From assembly GCF_000620165.1 (NCBI RefSeq), contig NZ_JHVN01000004.1:62001-126000 (forward strand): 64,000 nt of DNA, read 5' to 3'. The DNA comes from Anoxybacillus tepidamans PS2. GTDB lineage: Bacteria > Bacillota > Bacilli > Bacillales > Anoxybacillaceae. Shown here one piece after another: positions 28,663 to 38,523 of this stretch. The position numbers and the translations under genes were made by a program. Position 1 is the stretch's first letter; every line of letters starts with the position of its first letter. The notes beneath the pieces were generated by a model. The model saw nothing but the letters and a program-made list of their open reading frames with translations, was not told the DNA's origin and ran no database searches.

Positions 28663-28691
28663 TTGGCAAAGCTATTAAAAAGCGCTATATT
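28663..28691 (+). promoter_or_regulatory. sigma-A promoter of recA
   Basis: TTGGCA at 28663-28668, a 17-base spacer and TATATT at 28686-28691, 33 bases before the recA start. Confidence 0.85.
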
Positions 28692-28724
28692 ATTAAGTAG
28701 GTAATAAACAAGGAGGAATGATTA

Positions 28725-29777
28725 GTGAACCAAGATCGCCAAGCCGCCTTAGAGCAGGCGCTAAAACAAATTGAAAAGCAGTTTGGCAAAGGATCCATTA
28801 TGAAGCTGGGAGAGCAAACAGACCGGCAAATTTCTACCGTTTCAAGCGGCTCCCTCGCACTTGATATCGCATTAGGTGTCGGGGGCTATCCGCGCGGGCG
28901 AATCATCGAAATTTATGGGCCTGAATCTTCCGGTAAAACAACCGTTGCGCTCCATGCGATTGCAGAAGTGCAAAAGCTAGGTGGACAAGCGGCTTTCATC
29001 GACGCGGAACATGCGCTTGATCCAATCTATGCACAAAAATTAGGCGTAAACATTGACGAATTGTTGCTTTCTCAACCGGACACAGGGGAGCAAGCGCTTG
29101 AGATCGCTGAGGCGCTTGTCCGAAGCGGCGCAGTTGATATCATCGTTATCGATTCGGTAGCGGCGCTTGTGCCGAAAGCAGAAATTGAAGGCGATATGGG
29201 AGATGCCCATGTCGGTTTGCAGGCGCGTTTAATGTCGCAAGCGTTGCGTAAGCTTTCCGGAGCGATTAACAAATCGAAGACGATTGCAATCTTTATCAAC
29301 CAAATTCGTGAAAAAGTAGGGGTTATGTTTGGAAACCCAGAAACAACTCCAGGCGGCCGTGCCTTGAAGTTTTACGCGTCTGTCCGTTTAGAAGTGCGCC
29401 GTGCCGAACAAATTAAACAAGGCAACGATATGGTCGGAAATAAAACGAAAATTAAAGTGGTAAAAAATAAAGTCGCTCCTCCGTTTAAGACAGCGGATGT
29501 CGATATTATGTACGGAGAAGGAATTTCCCGTGAGGGTGAAATTATCGATATGGCGTCAGAGCTTGACATCGTTCAAAAGAGCGGTTCTTGGTATTCATAT
29601 AATGATGAACGACTTGGCCAAGGACGCGAAAATGCGAAACAATTCTTAAAAGAAAATCCGCAAATCATGGAAGAGATCGCTCAAGAAATCCGCAAATATT
29701 ACGGTGTCGACAGTTCGATGTCAAACGGCAATTTGTCGGTGGACCAACAGGAAGAATTAGGCTTTTTTGACGAATAA
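28725..29777 (+). CDS. recA: recombinase RecA
   Basis: RecA forms filaments on single-stranded DNA for strand exchange and triggers LexA self-cleavage. The 350-residue protein has Walker A GPESSGKT near residue 66, [10 protein letters not shown] as Walker B and the L2 region [20 protein letters not shown]. No intein is present. The GTG start has AAGGAGGA at a normal distance. It has its own LexA box, promoter and terminator. Confidence 0.98.
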   Translation: MNQDRQAALEQALKQIEKQFGKGSIMKLGEQTDRQISTVSSGSLALDIALGVGGYPRGRIIEIYGPESSGKTTVALHAIAEVQKLGGQAAFIDAEHALDPIYAQKLGVNIDELLLSQPDTGEQALEIAEALVRSGAVDIIVIDSVAALVPKAEIEGDMGDAHVGLQARLMSQALRKLSGAINKSKTIAIFINQIREKVGVMFGNPETTPGGRALKFYASVRLEVRRAEQIKQGNDMVGNKTKIKVVKNKVAPPFKTADVDIMYGEGISREGEIIDMASELDIVQKSGSWYSYNDERLGQGRENAKQFLKENPQIMEEIAQEIRKYYGVDSSMSNGNLSVDQQEELGFFDE

Positions 29778-29784
29778 TTTCCTA

Positions 29785-29818
29785 GAAAAAGGGACAGATG
29801 CACATCTGTCCCTTTTTG
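29785..29818 (+). terminator. recA terminator
   Basis: AAAGGGACAGATG and CATCTGTCCCTTT form a long stem followed by Ts. Confidence 0.93.
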
Positions 29819-29856
29819 TTTTTGAAACATTCTGTCATATTACCGTGCTTATTATC

Positions 29857-29885
29857 TTGACAACAAATCTTACCACCTTTAAAAT
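29857..29885 (+). promoter_or_regulatory. sigma-A promoter of rny
   Basis: TTGACA at 29857-29862, a 17-base spacer and TAAAAT at 29880-29885. The next gene starts at 30126, so the leader is about 235 bases. Confidence 0.8.
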
Positions 29886-29918
29886 GAACATGTATATTTT
29901 ACAAAAAAAACAGTAACA

Positions 29919-29959
29919 GTCCGCGTTTCATTATCAAAATGAAACGGTCTGAATCGGAC
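29919..29959 (+). other. nested hairpin in the rny leader
   Basis: CGTTTCAT (29924-29931) pairs with ATGAAACG (29939-29946), and outside it GTCCG (29919-29923) pairs with CGGAC (29955-29959). No T tail follows. The rest of the 29.89-30.12 kb leader holds no open frame of note. Confidence 0.6.
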
Positions 29960-30125
29960 AATTAAGAGCGTGAACGGTTCAAAAAATGTGTAGCTGAAAG
30001 CTTTGTCGGAAAGAGATTCAGCGGCAAGTGAGCGAGCCTTTGCGCTGTATGCTGAAAGTGTAATAATGTACATGCCGACATTCATGAAGCAACAAACAAG
30101 TTTATAGCAAGAGGAGGTGAAATGG

Positions 30126-31688
30126 ATGGGGGTCAATACAGTCATCATCTCCGCTTTGCTTAGTCTAGTCGTTGGTGCAGTTGTTGGCTTTCTTGTTCGT
30201 AAAACGATTGCCGAAGCAAAAATTGGTGGCGCGCAAATGGCTGCGAACCAAATACTTGAAGAAGCGAAACGTGAGGCGGATGCACTAAAGAAAGAAGCGC
30301 TGCTTGAGGCAAAGGACGAGATTCATAAACTTCGAACCGAAGCGGAGCGCGACATCCGCGATCGCCGAAGTGAATTGCAAAAGCAGGAAAACCGCTTATT
30401 GCAAAGGGAAGAGAATCTCGATCGAAAAGATGAAACGCTAAATAAGCGTGAGGCGCTTTTAGAGAAGAAAGAAGAAGTTCTTAACAAAAGACAACAGCAT
30501 ATTGAAGAGATGGAAAGCAAAGTGGAAGAGCTCGTTCAAAAAGAACAAGCAGAATTGGAACGCATTTCCGGCTTAACGCGCGAAGAGGCGCGCCAAATTA
30601 TTTTAGAGCGTGTCGAAAAAGAATTATCGCATGAAATTGCTTTAATGATTAAAGAAACAGAAACCCGTGCGAAAGAAGAAGCGGATAAAAAGGCAAAAGA
30701 AATTCTTTCGCTCGCAATTCAGCGCTGCGCAGCTGACCATGTGGCGGAAACGACTGTATCGGTTGTCAACTTGCCAAACGACGAAATGAAGGGTCGGATT
30801 ATCGGTCGCGAGGGCCGCAATATTCGTACGTTAGAAACGCTGACGGGCATCGATTTGATTATTGATGATACACCGGAAGCTGTTATTTTATCAGGATTTG
30901 ACCCGATTCGCCGAGAAACAGCTAGACTAGCTTTAGATAAGCTTGTTCAAGATGGGCGCATACATCCGGCAAGAATTGAAGAGATGGTGGAAAAAGCGAG
31001 ACGCGAAGTAGACGAACATATTCGTGAGGTCGGAGAGCAAACGACATTCGAAGTCGGCGTTCACGGATTGCATCCGGATTTAATTAAAATCTTAGGTCGC
31101 CTCAAATTCCGGACAAGCTATGGCCAAAACGTGTTGAAACATTCGATGGAGGTAGCGTTTTTGGCAGGACTTATGGCTGCCGAATTGGGCGAAGACGAAA
31201 TGCTTGCAAGACGCGCAGGCCTCTTGCATGATATCGGAAAAGCGATCGATCATGAGGTAGAGGGAAGCCACGTTGAGATTGGCGTGGAGTTAGCGACGAA
31301 GTATAAAGAGCATCCAGTTGTGATTAACAGCATTGCTTCCCACCATGGCGATACGGAACCAACGTCGATTATCGCGGTGTTGGTAGCGGCAGCGGATGCG
31401 CTGTCTGCGGCGAGACCGGGCGCTCGAAGCGAAACGTTAGAAAATTACATTCGCCGCCTTGAAAAACTTGAGGAAATCGCCGAATCGTACGAAGGTGTTG
31501 AAAAATCGTATGCCATTCAGGCTGGCCGTGAAGTGCGGATTATGGTGAAGCCAGATGCGATCGACGACCTCGAAGCTCATCGGTTAGCACGCGATATTCG
31601 CAAAAGAATCGAAGAGGAGCTCGATTATCCGGGACATATTAAAATTACCGTCATTCGTGAAACAAGAGCGGTTGAATATGCAAAATAA
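30126..31688 (+). CDS. rny: ribonuclease Y
   Basis: RNase Y is the membrane-anchored endonuclease that starts much of mRNA decay in Bacillus. The 520-residue length equals that of B. subtilis. One N-terminal membrane helix ([19 protein letters not shown]) leads into a long charged coiled coil (about 30-200), a KH domain with [11 protein letters not shown] near 235, and an HD domain with [12 protein letters not shown] near 365. ATG 30126 has AGGAGG at eight bases; GTG 30117 overlaps it. The gene has a strong promoter and a structured leader. Confidence 0.97.
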   Translation: MGVNTVIISALLSLVVGAVVGFLVRKTIAEAKIGGAQMAANQILEEAKREADALKKEALLEAKDEIHKLRTEAERDIRDRRSELQKQENRLLQREENLDRKDETLNKREALLEKKEEVLNKRQQHIEEMESKVEELVQKEQAELERISGLTREEARQIILERVEKELSHEIALMIKETETRAKEEADKKAKEILSLAIQRCAADHVAETTVSVVNLPNDEMKGRIIGREGRNIRTLETLTGIDLIIDDTPEAVILSGFDPIRRETARLALDKLVQDGRIHPARIEEMVEKARREVDEHIREVGEQTTFEVGVHGLHPDLIKILGRLKFRTSYGQNVLKHSMEVAFLAGLMAAELGEDEMLARRAGLLHDIGKAIDHEVEGSHVEIGVELATKYKEHPVVINSIASHHGDTEPTSIIAVLVAAADALSAARPGARSETLENYIRRLEKLEEIAESYEGVEKSYAIQAGREVRIMVKPDAIDDLEAHRLARDIRKRIEEELDYPGHIKITVIRETRAVEYAK

Positions 31689-31718
31689 AGTGGCCATCCA
31701 GCCACTTTATTTTTTTTT
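31685..31718 (+). terminator. rny terminator
   Basis: AAAGTGGC pairs with GCCACTTT around CATCCA with a long T run. Confidence 0.9.
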
Positions 31719-31772
31719 CGTTTTGTGACAAACTTGAATTAGTGAAACTTCAACGTTAGAAAGGGTTATATG

Positions 31773-32567
31773 ATGAAACTGTTGTTTATTGGAGATGTCG
31801 TCGGATCGCCTGGGCGAAAAATGGTTGAGCAATATCTTCCAAAATTAAAAGCGAAACATCAGCCCAACATCATTATTGTAAATGGTGAGAATGCGGCAGG
31901 AGGTAAGGGGATTACTGGGAAAATCTATCGGAGCTTTTTAGAGCAAGGTGCTCATGTAATAACGCTTGGAAATCATGCTTGGGACAATCGCGACATTTTC
32001 GAGTTCATCGATGACGCAAAGTCGCTCATTCGGCCGGCTAACTTTCCAGCCGGGACTCCGGGAAAGGGAATTGTATACGTACAGACAGAGCAATCGGAGG
32101 TAGCGGTTATCAATTTGCAAGGAAGAACGTTTCTTCCGGCGATTGACTGTCCTTTTAGAAAGGCGGACGAACTGATTGCCGAAGCGCTCGAACGAACCAA
32201 TATCATTTTTGTTGATTTTCATGCGGAAGCAACAAGCGAGAAACAAGCGATGGGGTGGTATTTAGATGGCCGCGTTTCGGCTGTGATTGGTACACATACG
32301 CATGTGCAAACAGCAGATGCTCGTATTTTGCCAAAAGGAACCGCCTATATGACAGATGTTGGGATGACGGGGTTGTATGACGGTATTTTAGGGGTTGACC
32401 GAGAAGCTGTATTGAGGAAATTTTTAACCTCCCTTCCTGTCCGTTTTGAAGTTACGGAAGGAAGAAGCCAATTGAATGCTGTATTGGTTCACATTGAACC
32501 GAAAAGCGGAAAGGCCAAAGGGATTGAACGAATTATGATCAATGATGATTATCCATATTTCGAATAG
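31773..32567 (+). CDS. ymdB: metallophosphoesterase YmdB
   Basis: YmdB is a cytoplasmic phosphodiesterase (2',3'-cAMP in B. subtilis) that affects biofilm and late-phase gene expression. The protein has 264 residues, the same as in B. subtilis. Metal ligands are in FIGDVVGSPGR, NGENAAGGKGIT, GNHAWDNRDIF and the VGTHTHVQTAD stretch. ATG 31773 gives that length and a better distance from GAAAGGG than ATG 31770. It follows rny, as in B. subtilis. Confidence 0.95.
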   Translation: MKLLFIGDVVGSPGRKMVEQYLPKLKAKHQPNIIIVNGENAAGGKGITGKIYRSFLEQGAHVITLGNHAWDNRDIFEFIDDAKSLIRPANFPAGTPGKGIVYVQTEQSEVAVINLQGRTFLPAIDCPFRKADELIAEALERTNIIFVDFHAEATSEKQAMGWYLDGRVSAVIGTHTHVQTADARILPKGTAYMTDVGMTGLYDGILGVDREAVLRKFLTSLPVRFEVTEGRSQLNAVLVHIEPKSGKAKGIERIMINDDYPYFE

Positions 32568-32607
32568 TCGTCTTTTTACAAATTTTTAAAAAATATTTTT
32601 CTTTTTA

Positions 32608-32636
32608 GCAGGAATACTTGCCAAAACAGTGAATAT
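32608..32636 (+). promoter_or_regulatory. sigma-H promoter of spoVS
   Basis: GCAGGAATA at 32608-32616, an 11-base spacer and AGTGAATAT at 32628-32636 match the sigma-H consensus RNAGGAWWW and RNNGAATWW at every position. spoVS is a known sigma-H gene. Confidence 0.88.
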
Positions 32637-32699
32637 AGTAACAATGGAACGAAATTTATAACGAATGAACCATTGTGGAAATTAAGGAGGAACCAGGGA

Positions 32700-32960
32700 A
32701 TGGAAATATTAAAAGTTTCAGCAAAATCGAATCCTAACTCTGTAGCTGGTGCACTTGCCGGGGTATTGCGTGAACGCGGAGCTGCCGAAATCCAAGCGAT
32801 CGGCGCAGGTGCATTGAACCAAGCCGTTAAGGCCGTAGCGATCGCACGAGGATTTGTGGCACCGAGTGGAGTAGACCTTATTTGTATTCCTGCATTTACA
32901 GATATTATTATTGACGGCGAAGAGCGTACAGCGATTAAATTGATTGTTGAGCCGCGTTAA
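32700..32960 (+). CDS. spoVS: stage V sporulation protein S
   Basis: SpoVS is a small Alba-like, nucleic-acid-binding protein needed for completion of spore coat and core stages. It has 86 residues, as in B. subtilis, with VSAKSNPNSVAGALAGVLRE and a C-terminal DIIIDGEERTAIKLIVEPR. The ATG has GGAGG at a normal distance. A sigma-H promoter upstream ties it to the start of sporulation, and a terminator follows. Confidence 0.97.
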   Translation: MEILKVSAKSNPNSVAGALAGVLRERGAAEIQAIGAGALNQAVKAVAIARGFVAPSGVDLICIPAFTDIIIDGEERTAIKLIVEPR

Positions 32961-32975
32961 TTTGGCAAATGAGAT

Positions 32976-33013
32976 AATAACCTGTTTGTTCCCAAACAGG
33001 TTATTTTATTTTG
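32976..33013 (+). terminator. spoVS terminator
   Basis: AATAACCTGTTTG pairs with CAAACAGGTTATT around a TTCC loop, followed by TTATTTT. Confidence 0.88.
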
Positions 33014-33039
33014 CATATGGTATAAGGGGGAAACGCTCT

Positions 33040-33963
33040 ATGATTTTTGATGCGCATTGTGATGTGCTGATGAAATTATGGCTCAACCGCTCTCTATCGT
33101 TTTATGATAGTAAAAAGCTTCATGTCACACTGCAATCGCTCATTCTGACGAAAAGCAAAGTGCAGTGCTTTGCCATTTATATACCGGAACACGTTCCTGA
33201 AGAGGTTCGCTTTACCGCTGCACTTGAAATGATCGATTTGTTTTTTGAGAAAATCATTGCCCGCTTTCCGAACATGAAATTTGTGCAAACAAAAGCGGAC
33301 ATCGATGCGCTTTCGGAGCATGAAATTGGCGCGATGCTGACGCTTGAAGGATGCGAGGCGGTTGGCAAGAATCTTGTCAAATTGAAAACGTTGTTGCGCC
33401 TTGGAGTCGTATCGGTCGGACTGACGTGGAATTGGGCGAATTCTGTTGCCGATGGAGCGTGGGAAGAAAGAGGAGCCGGATTAACGCATTTTGGAAAAGA
33501 AGTCGTTCGGCAGTTAAATGAAATGAAACGATGGACAGACGTCTCTCATCTATCCGAAAGGGCGTTTTGGGATGTCATTGAAATTGCGCAATTCCCGATC
33601 GCCTCGCATTCGAATGCGCATTTTCTATGTGGGCATCCCCGGAATTTGCGCGATGAGCAAATTCAGGCGCTTATCAAGAAAGACGGCGTCATTGGCATCA
33701 CGTTTGTTCCTTATTTTTTAACCGAAAAACCGAAGCAAGCGATTCTTACCGATGTTCTTCGCCATTTGGAGCATATTTGCTCGATTGGGGGAGCACGCCA
33801 TGTTGGATTTGGCTCTGATTTTGATGGGGCGGAAGAAACGACAGTGGGGTTAGAAAACGCACGATGCTATGAAAATTTAATCAATGAGCTGCAAAAGCGT
33901 TATTCAGAAACAGAAGTAGAGCGCTTTCTTTTCCGAAACTTTTATGAGCGTTTACCGCAATAA
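33040..33963 (+). CDS. membrane dipeptidase (M19 family)
   Basis: This is a zinc dipeptidase of the renal dipeptidase (M19) family, 307 residues. The first zinc ligands are in FDAHCDVL at the N-terminus, then MLTLEGCEA near 105, SHSNAHFLCGHPRNL near 200 and GFGSDFDG near 255, so the site is complete. No signal peptide is seen, so it is likely cytoplasmic. ATG 33040 has AGGGGG upstream; the open frame to 32944 overlaps spoVS. Its dipeptide substrate is not evident. It lies between spoVS and korA, a place used differently in B. subtilis. Confidence 0.9.
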   Translation: MIFDAHCDVLMKLWLNRSLSFYDSKKLHVTLQSLILTKSKVQCFAIYIPEHVPEEVRFTAALEMIDLFFEKIIARFPNMKFVQTKADIDALSEHEIGAMLTLEGCEAVGKNLVKLKTLLRLGVVSVGLTWNWANSVADGAWEERGAGLTHFGKEVVRQLNEMKRWTDVSHLSERAFWDVIEIAQFPIASHSNAHFLCGHPRNLRDEQIQALIKKDGVIGITFVPYFLTEKPKQAILTDVLRHLEHICSIGGARHVGFGSDFDGAEETTVGLENARCYENLINELQKRYSETEVERFLFRNFYERLPQ

Positions 33964-34088
33964 AGAAAAACGATAAATTTTTAATCAAAGGGTTGCATTT
34001 TTTTTCCGATAGGTCTAGAATGAAATCGTTTAGTATATTCGTATATGCTAAATTTTTCGAAAAAATGATATAGTGAAATTCTAGTACT

Positions 34089-34116
34089 TTTATCGGAAAA
34101 GTGCTACACTTATGAT
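34089..34116 (+). promoter_or_regulatory. candidate promoter of korAB
   Basis: TTTATC, a 16-base spacer and TATGAT at 34111-34116, about 45 bases before korA. An imperfect dyad, AGTACTTT with AAAGTGCT, overlaps the -35. Confidence 0.35.
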
Positions 34117-34160
34117 AGCAGTACACGCTATAATTGATGGAACTTAAAGGGGTGTAAGAA

Positions 34161-35897
34161 ATGATTAGTCAACTTTCATGGAAAGTTGGAGGACAGCAAG
34201 GGGAGGGTATCGAAAGCACAGGCGAGATATTCTCTATCGCATTAAATCGTTTAGGTTATTATTTGTATGGTTATCGCCATTTCTCTTCCCGCATCAAGGG
34301 AGGGCATACAAACAACAAGATTCGTGTGAGCACGACACAAGTTCGTTCCATTTCGGACGATCTTGATATATTAGTAGCTTTTGACCAAGAAACGATTGAT
34401 TTTAACTTCCATGAACTTCGCGATGGCGGTATTGTCATTGCGGATGCGAAGTTTAATCCAACAATTCCGGAGGGCTCCAACGTTACGTTGTATGCGGTTC
34501 CGTTCACTGATATCGCAACGAATTTAGGAACATCGCTTATGAAAAACATGGTGGCAGTTGGTGCGTCTAGCGCGGTGCTTGGCCTCGATATTGAGGTATT
34601 CCAAGAAGTGGTGGAGGAAATTTTTGGGCGTAAAGGACAGCAAGTAGTAGAGAAAAATATGGATGCGGTTCGAGCAGGCGCTCAGTTTATGAAAGAACAA
34701 CTTGGCGACAATATTCAGACTATGAAGCTTGAAAAAGCAGATGGCAAAAAACGTATGTACATGATTGGAAATGACGCCATTGCGTTAGGAGCGCTGGCGG
34801 GCGGTGCTCGTTTTATGGCTGCCTATCCAATCACTCCAGCGTCGGAAATCATGGAATATTTAATTAAAAAATTGCCAGCATTAGGTGGTACGGTTATTCA
34901 AACGGAGGACGAAATCGCTGCTTGTACGATGGCGATTGGCGCTAACTATGGCGGCGTGCGCACGTTGACAGCATCAGCAGGTCCAGGTCTTTCATTGATG
35001 ATGGAAGCGATCGGGTTAGCTGGGATTACGGAAACGCCTGTCGTTATTGTTGATACGCAACGCGGCGGCCCAAGTACAGGATTGCCTACGAAACAAGAAC
35101 AATCCGACCTCATGGCGATGATTTACGGAACACACGGCGAGATTCCGAAAATCGTCATGGCGCCAAGTACAGTGCAAGAAGCGTTTTATGATATGGTGGA
35201 AGCGTTCAACTTGGCAGAAGAGTATCAATGCCCTGTTATCGTCTTGTCTGATTTGCAGCTTTCGCTCGGAAAACAAACGGTCGAGCCGCTTGAGTACGAC
35301 AAGATTGAAATCCGCCGCGGCAAGCTTGTTACAGGCGAACTTCCTGAGCTGCCAAACAAAGAGAATTTCAAGCGATACGAGGTAACAGAGGATGGCATTT
35401 CTCCGCGCGTGCTTCCTGGAATGAAAAACGGCATCCACCACGTGACGGGCGTCGAGCATGCGGAAACAGGAAAGCCATCCGAGGTAGCGTCGAACCGGAA
35501 AGCACAGATGGATAAACGGTTACGGAAACTAAAACATCTGAAGTTTCATGTACCAGTTCATAAAAATGTCAAACATGAAGAAGCAGACGTGTTGATTGTC
35601 GGCTTTAACTCAACGCGCGGGGCGATTGAAGAAGCAATGGAGCGCCTTGAATTGGACGGCCTGAAAGTGAACCATGCACACATCCGTCTTATTCATCCGT
35701 TCCCGACAGACGAAGTATTGCCGCTTGTGCAAGCAGCGAAAAAAGTGATCGTTGTTGAGCATAACGCAACAGGTCAGCTTGCAAACCTCTTAAAAATGAA
35801 TGTCGGACATGCTGATAAAATTGCCAGCGTCTTAAAATATGACGGCAACCCATTCCTGCCAAACGAAGTTTACACAAAATGCAAGGAGTTGTTATAA
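34161..35897 (+). CDS. korA: 2-oxoacid:acceptor (ferredoxin) oxidoreductase, alpha (fused gamma-alpha) subunit
   Basis: With KorB this thiamine-diphosphate enzyme oxidatively decarboxylates a 2-oxoacid (often 2-oxoglutarate) to the CoA thioester, passing electrons to ferredoxin. The 578-residue subunit begins with the gamma domain (GGQQGEGIESTGEIF, residues 10-180) fused to the alpha domain (MAAYPITPASEIMEYL near 225, TASAGPGLSLMMEAIG near 275). The ATG follows AAGGGGTG. It is followed by korB three bases later. The preferred oxoacid cannot be told from sequence. Confidence 0.93.
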   Translation: MISQLSWKVGGQQGEGIESTGEIFSIALNRLGYYLYGYRHFSSRIKGGHTNNKIRVSTTQVRSISDDLDILVAFDQETIDFNFHELRDGGIVIADAKFNPTIPEGSNVTLYAVPFTDIATNLGTSLMKNMVAVGASSAVLGLDIEVFQEVVEEIFGRKGQQVVEKNMDAVRAGAQFMKEQLGDNIQTMKLEKADGKKRMYMIGNDAIALGALAGGARFMAAYPITPASEIMEYLIKKLPALGGTVIQTEDEIAACTMAIGANYGGVRTLTASAGPGLSLMMEAIGLAGITETPVVIVDTQRGGPSTGLPTKQEQSDLMAMIYGTHGEIPKIVMAPSTVQEAFYDMVEAFNLAEEYQCPVIVLSDLQLSLGKQTVEPLEYDKIEIRRGKLVTGELPELPNKENFKRYEVTEDGISPRVLPGMKNGIHHVTGVEHAETGKPSEVASNRKAQMDKRLRKLKHLKFHVPVHKNVKHEEADVLIVGFNSTRGAIEEAMERLELDGLKVNHAHIRLIHPFPTDEVLPLVQAAKKVIVVEHNATGQLANLLKMNVGHADKIASVLKYDGNPFLPNEVYTKCKELL

Positions 35898-35899
35898 TC

Positions 35900-36766
35900 A
35901 TGGCGACATTTAAAGATTTTCGTAATGATGTGAAACCGAACTGGTGTCCAGGTTGCGGCGACTTCTCTGTTCAGGCGGCGATTCAACGCGCGGCAGCAAA
36001 TGTTGGCTTAGAGCCGCATCAGCTTGCGGTCGTTTCCGGTATCGGTTGCTCCGGACGTATTTCAGGTTACATTCACTCTTATGGCTTTCACGGCATCCAT
36101 GGGCGTGCATTGCCAATTGCGCAAGGTTTGAAAATGGCAAACCGCGACTTGACGGTGATTGCGGCAGGAGGAGACGGAGACGGATTTGCGATCGGTATGG
36201 GACATACCATTCATGCGATTCGTCGAAACATTGACATTACGTATATCGTCATGGACAACCAAATTTACGGATTGACAAAAGGTCAAACATCGCCGCGAAG
36301 CGATGTTGGATTTAAAACAAAGAGCACCCCACAAGGGTCGGTTGAGCCAGCCCTTTCTATTATGGAAATGGCGCTTAGTGCCGGCGCAACGTTCGTGGCA
36401 CAAAGCTTCTCAAGTGATTTAAAAGAGTTGACGCATTTAATTGAAGAAGGCATTAAGCATAAAGGTTTTTCATTAATTAACGTATTTAGCCCTTGCGTCA
36501 CTTACAATAAAGTGAACACATATGACTGGTTTAAGGAACATTTAGTAAGCTTGAGCAAGATGGAGGGCTACGACCCATCTGACCGAATGATGGCAATGCA
36601 AACATTAATGAAGCATAAAGGATTGGTTACGGGCCTTATTTATCAAAACAAAGAACAAAAATCATATCAAGATCTTATTCATGGTTATAGCGAAACACCG
36701 CTTGTCGATGCCGACCTTCAATTAAGCAAAGAAAAATTCGACGAGTTGATTGCAGAATTTATGTAA
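35900..36766 (+). CDS. korB: 2-oxoacid:acceptor (ferredoxin) oxidoreductase, beta subunit
   Basis: The 288-residue beta subunit carries the cofactors: NWCPGCGDFSVQ near residue 14 supplies cysteines for the [4Fe-4S] cluster with a further cysteine in GIGCSGR, and GGDGDGFAIGMGH near 95 is the thiamine-diphosphate site. ATG 35900 has AAGGAG upstream in the end of korA; the GTG/ATG frame from 35879 overlaps korA. A terminator follows. Confidence 0.93.
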   Translation: MATFKDFRNDVKPNWCPGCGDFSVQAAIQRAAANVGLEPHQLAVVSGIGCSGRISGYIHSYGFHGIHGRALPIAQGLKMANRDLTVIAAGGDGDGFAIGMGHTIHAIRRNIDITYIVMDNQIYGLTKGQTSPRSDVGFKTKSTPQGSVEPALSIMEMALSAGATFVAQSFSSDLKELTHLIEEGIKHKGFSLINVFSPCVTYNKVNTYDWFKEHLVSLSKMEGYDPSDRMMAMQTLMKHKGLVTGLIYQNKEQKSYQDLIHGYSETPLVDADLQLSKEKFDELIAEFM

Positions 36767-36778
36767 TGGGAATAATTG

Positions 36779-36815
36779 ACTCCTAAATGGGCATTGCCTG
36801 TTTAGGAGTTTTTTG
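36779..36815 (+). terminator. korAB terminator
   Basis: ACTCCTAAA pairs with TTTAGGAGT around a GC-containing loop with a T tail. Confidence 0.88.
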
Positions 36816-36865
36816 TTATTATGGTTAGTTCGGACGCAGTTTTGCGCCGAAAAATCGTTAATTTT

Positions 36866-36883
36866 ATGAACGATATTGTTCAT
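36866..36883. promoter_or_regulatory. dyad upstream of miaB promoter
   Basis: ATGAAC-GATATT-GTTCAT is a perfect 6+6 inverted repeat ending two bases before the -35. The spacing (6) differs from the LexA box (4), so another regulator is implied. Confidence 0.45.
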
Positions 36884-36885
36884 CG

Positions 36886-36914
36886 TTGTCACAAATTATA
36901 TACTATGGTAATGT
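36886..36914 (+). promoter_or_regulatory. candidate promoter of miaB
   Basis: TTGTCA, a 17-base spacer and TAATGT at 36909-36914, 36 bases before the miaB start. Confidence 0.5.
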
Positions 36915-36950
36915 GTATATGGTGCTTTATATAATAGAAAGGAGATTGCT

Positions 36951-38522
36951 ATGAACGAAAAACAACGACTTGAACAAACAGGACACATTCAAACAACGGA
37001 TCATCCAACGGACAAAAAATCCGCTTTGGATGTATTGAAGCAAAAAACAAGCAAAGATTATGAGAAATACTTTTCTACTGTTTTTGTTCCGCCAAGCTTA
37101 AAGGATGCAAAAAAACGCGGGAAGGAAGAAGTGAAGTACCATAAAGACTTCGCCATTCCGGAAGAATTCCGCGGCATGGGGAACGGACGCAAGTTTTACA
37201 TTCGCACGTACGGCTGCCAGATGAATGAGCATGATACGGAAGTCATGGCCGGCATTTTCATGGCACTTGGCTATGAGCCGACAGACCGTCCGGAAGATGC
37301 GAACGTTATTTTATTGAACACATGTGCGATTCGCGAAAACGCGGAAAATAAAGTGTTCGGGGAAATCGGCCACTTGAAGCCGCTTAAACAAAACAACCCA
37401 GATTTGCTTCTTGGGGTGTGCGGCTGTATGTCCCAAGAGGAATCGGTCGTCAATAAAATTTTAAAACAATATCAATACGTTGACATGATTTTTGGTACGC
37501 ATAACATCCACCGCTTGCCGCATATTTTGCATGAGGCGTATATGTCAAAAGAGATGGTGGTAGAAGTATGGTCGAAAGAAGGCGACGTGATCGAAAATCT
37601 TCCGAAAGTGCGCAAAGGGGATATTAAAGCATGGGTTAATATTATGTATGGCTGCGATAAATTCTGCACATACTGTATTGTTCCTTATACGCGCGGAAAA
37701 GAACGAAGCCGCCGTCCAGAGGACATTATTCAGGAAGTACGTCACCTTGCAGCACAAGGGTATAAAGAGATCACGTTGCTAGGGCAAAACGTGAACGCGT
37801 ACGGCAAAGATTTCACCGATATGAAATATGGACTTGGCGACTTAATGGATGAACTACGCAAAATCGACATTGCGCGCATCCGCTTTACGACAAGCCATCC
37901 GCGCGATTTTGATGATCATTTAATCGAAGTGCTTGCAAAAGGCGGCAATCTTGTCGAGCATATTCACTTGCCGGTTCAATCAGGTAGCAGCGAAATCTTA
38001 AAAATGATGGCTCGCAAATATACACGCGAGCAATATTTAGAGCTCGTTCGCAAAATTAAAGCGGCGATTCCAGATGTATCACTCACAACCGATATCATCG
38101 TCGGCTTCCCGAACGAAACGGAAGAGCAGTTTGAAGAAACGTTATCATTATACCGTGAAGTCGAGTTCGACTCTGCATATACGTTTATTTATTCACCACG
38201 CGAAGGCACGCCGGCAGCGAAAATGGAAGATAACGTGCCGATGGAAGTGAAAAAAGAGCGCTTGCAGCGTTTAAATGCGCTTGTAAATGAGATTTCAGCA
38301 AAGAAATTAAAAGAATATGAAGGCAAAATTGTCGAAGTATTGGTTGAAGGCGAAAGCAAAAACAACCCAGATGTTTTAGCCGGCTATACACGTAAAAACA
38401 AGCTTGTCAACTTCAAAGGCCCAAAATCAGCGATCGGCAAGCTTGTCAAAGTGCGTATCACGAAAGCGAAAACGTGGACATTGGATGGAGAAATGGTAGA
38501 AGAAGCGGTTGAGGTGAAATAA
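36951..38522 (+). CDS. miaB: tRNA-2-methylthio-N6-dimethylallyladenosine synthase MiaB
   Basis: MiaB adds the 2-methylthio group to i6A37 of tRNAs reading UNN codons. The 523-residue protein has a 60-residue N-terminal extension, an UPF0004 domain ([17 protein letters not shown]), the radical SAM motif CDKFCTYC near residue 235 and a C-terminal TRAM domain. Substrate i6A is made by MiaA, encoded at the far end of this window. It is followed by ricA after one base. Confidence 0.97.
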   Translation: MNEKQRLEQTGHIQTTDHPTDKKSALDVLKQKTSKDYEKYFSTVFVPPSLKDAKKRGKEEVKYHKDFAIPEEFRGMGNGRKFYIRTYGCQMNEHDTEVMAGIFMALGYEPTDRPEDANVILLNTCAIRENAENKVFGEIGHLKPLKQNNPDLLLGVCGCMSQEESVVNKILKQYQYVDMIFGTHNIHRLPHILHEAYMSKEMVVEVWSKEGDVIENLPKVRKGDIKAWVNIMYGCDKFCTYCIVPYTRGKERSRRPEDIIQEVRHLAAQGYKEITLLGQNVNAYGKDFTDMKYGLGDLMDELRKIDIARIRFTTSHPRDFDDHLIEVLAKGGNLVEHIHLPVQSGSSEILKMMARKYTREQYLELVRKIKAAIPDVSLTTDIIVGFPNETEEQFEETLSLYREVEFDSAYTFIYSPREGTPAAKMEDNVPMEVKKERLQRLNALVNEISAKKLKEYEGKIVEVLVEGESKNNPDVLAGYTRKNKLVNFKGPKSAIGKLVKVRITKAKTWTLDGEMVEEAVEVK

Positions 38523-38523
38523 A

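Noticed and set aside
28725-29777. Possible intein or intron in recA
   Set aside because: The protein has the standard length with all motifs in one uninterrupted frame.
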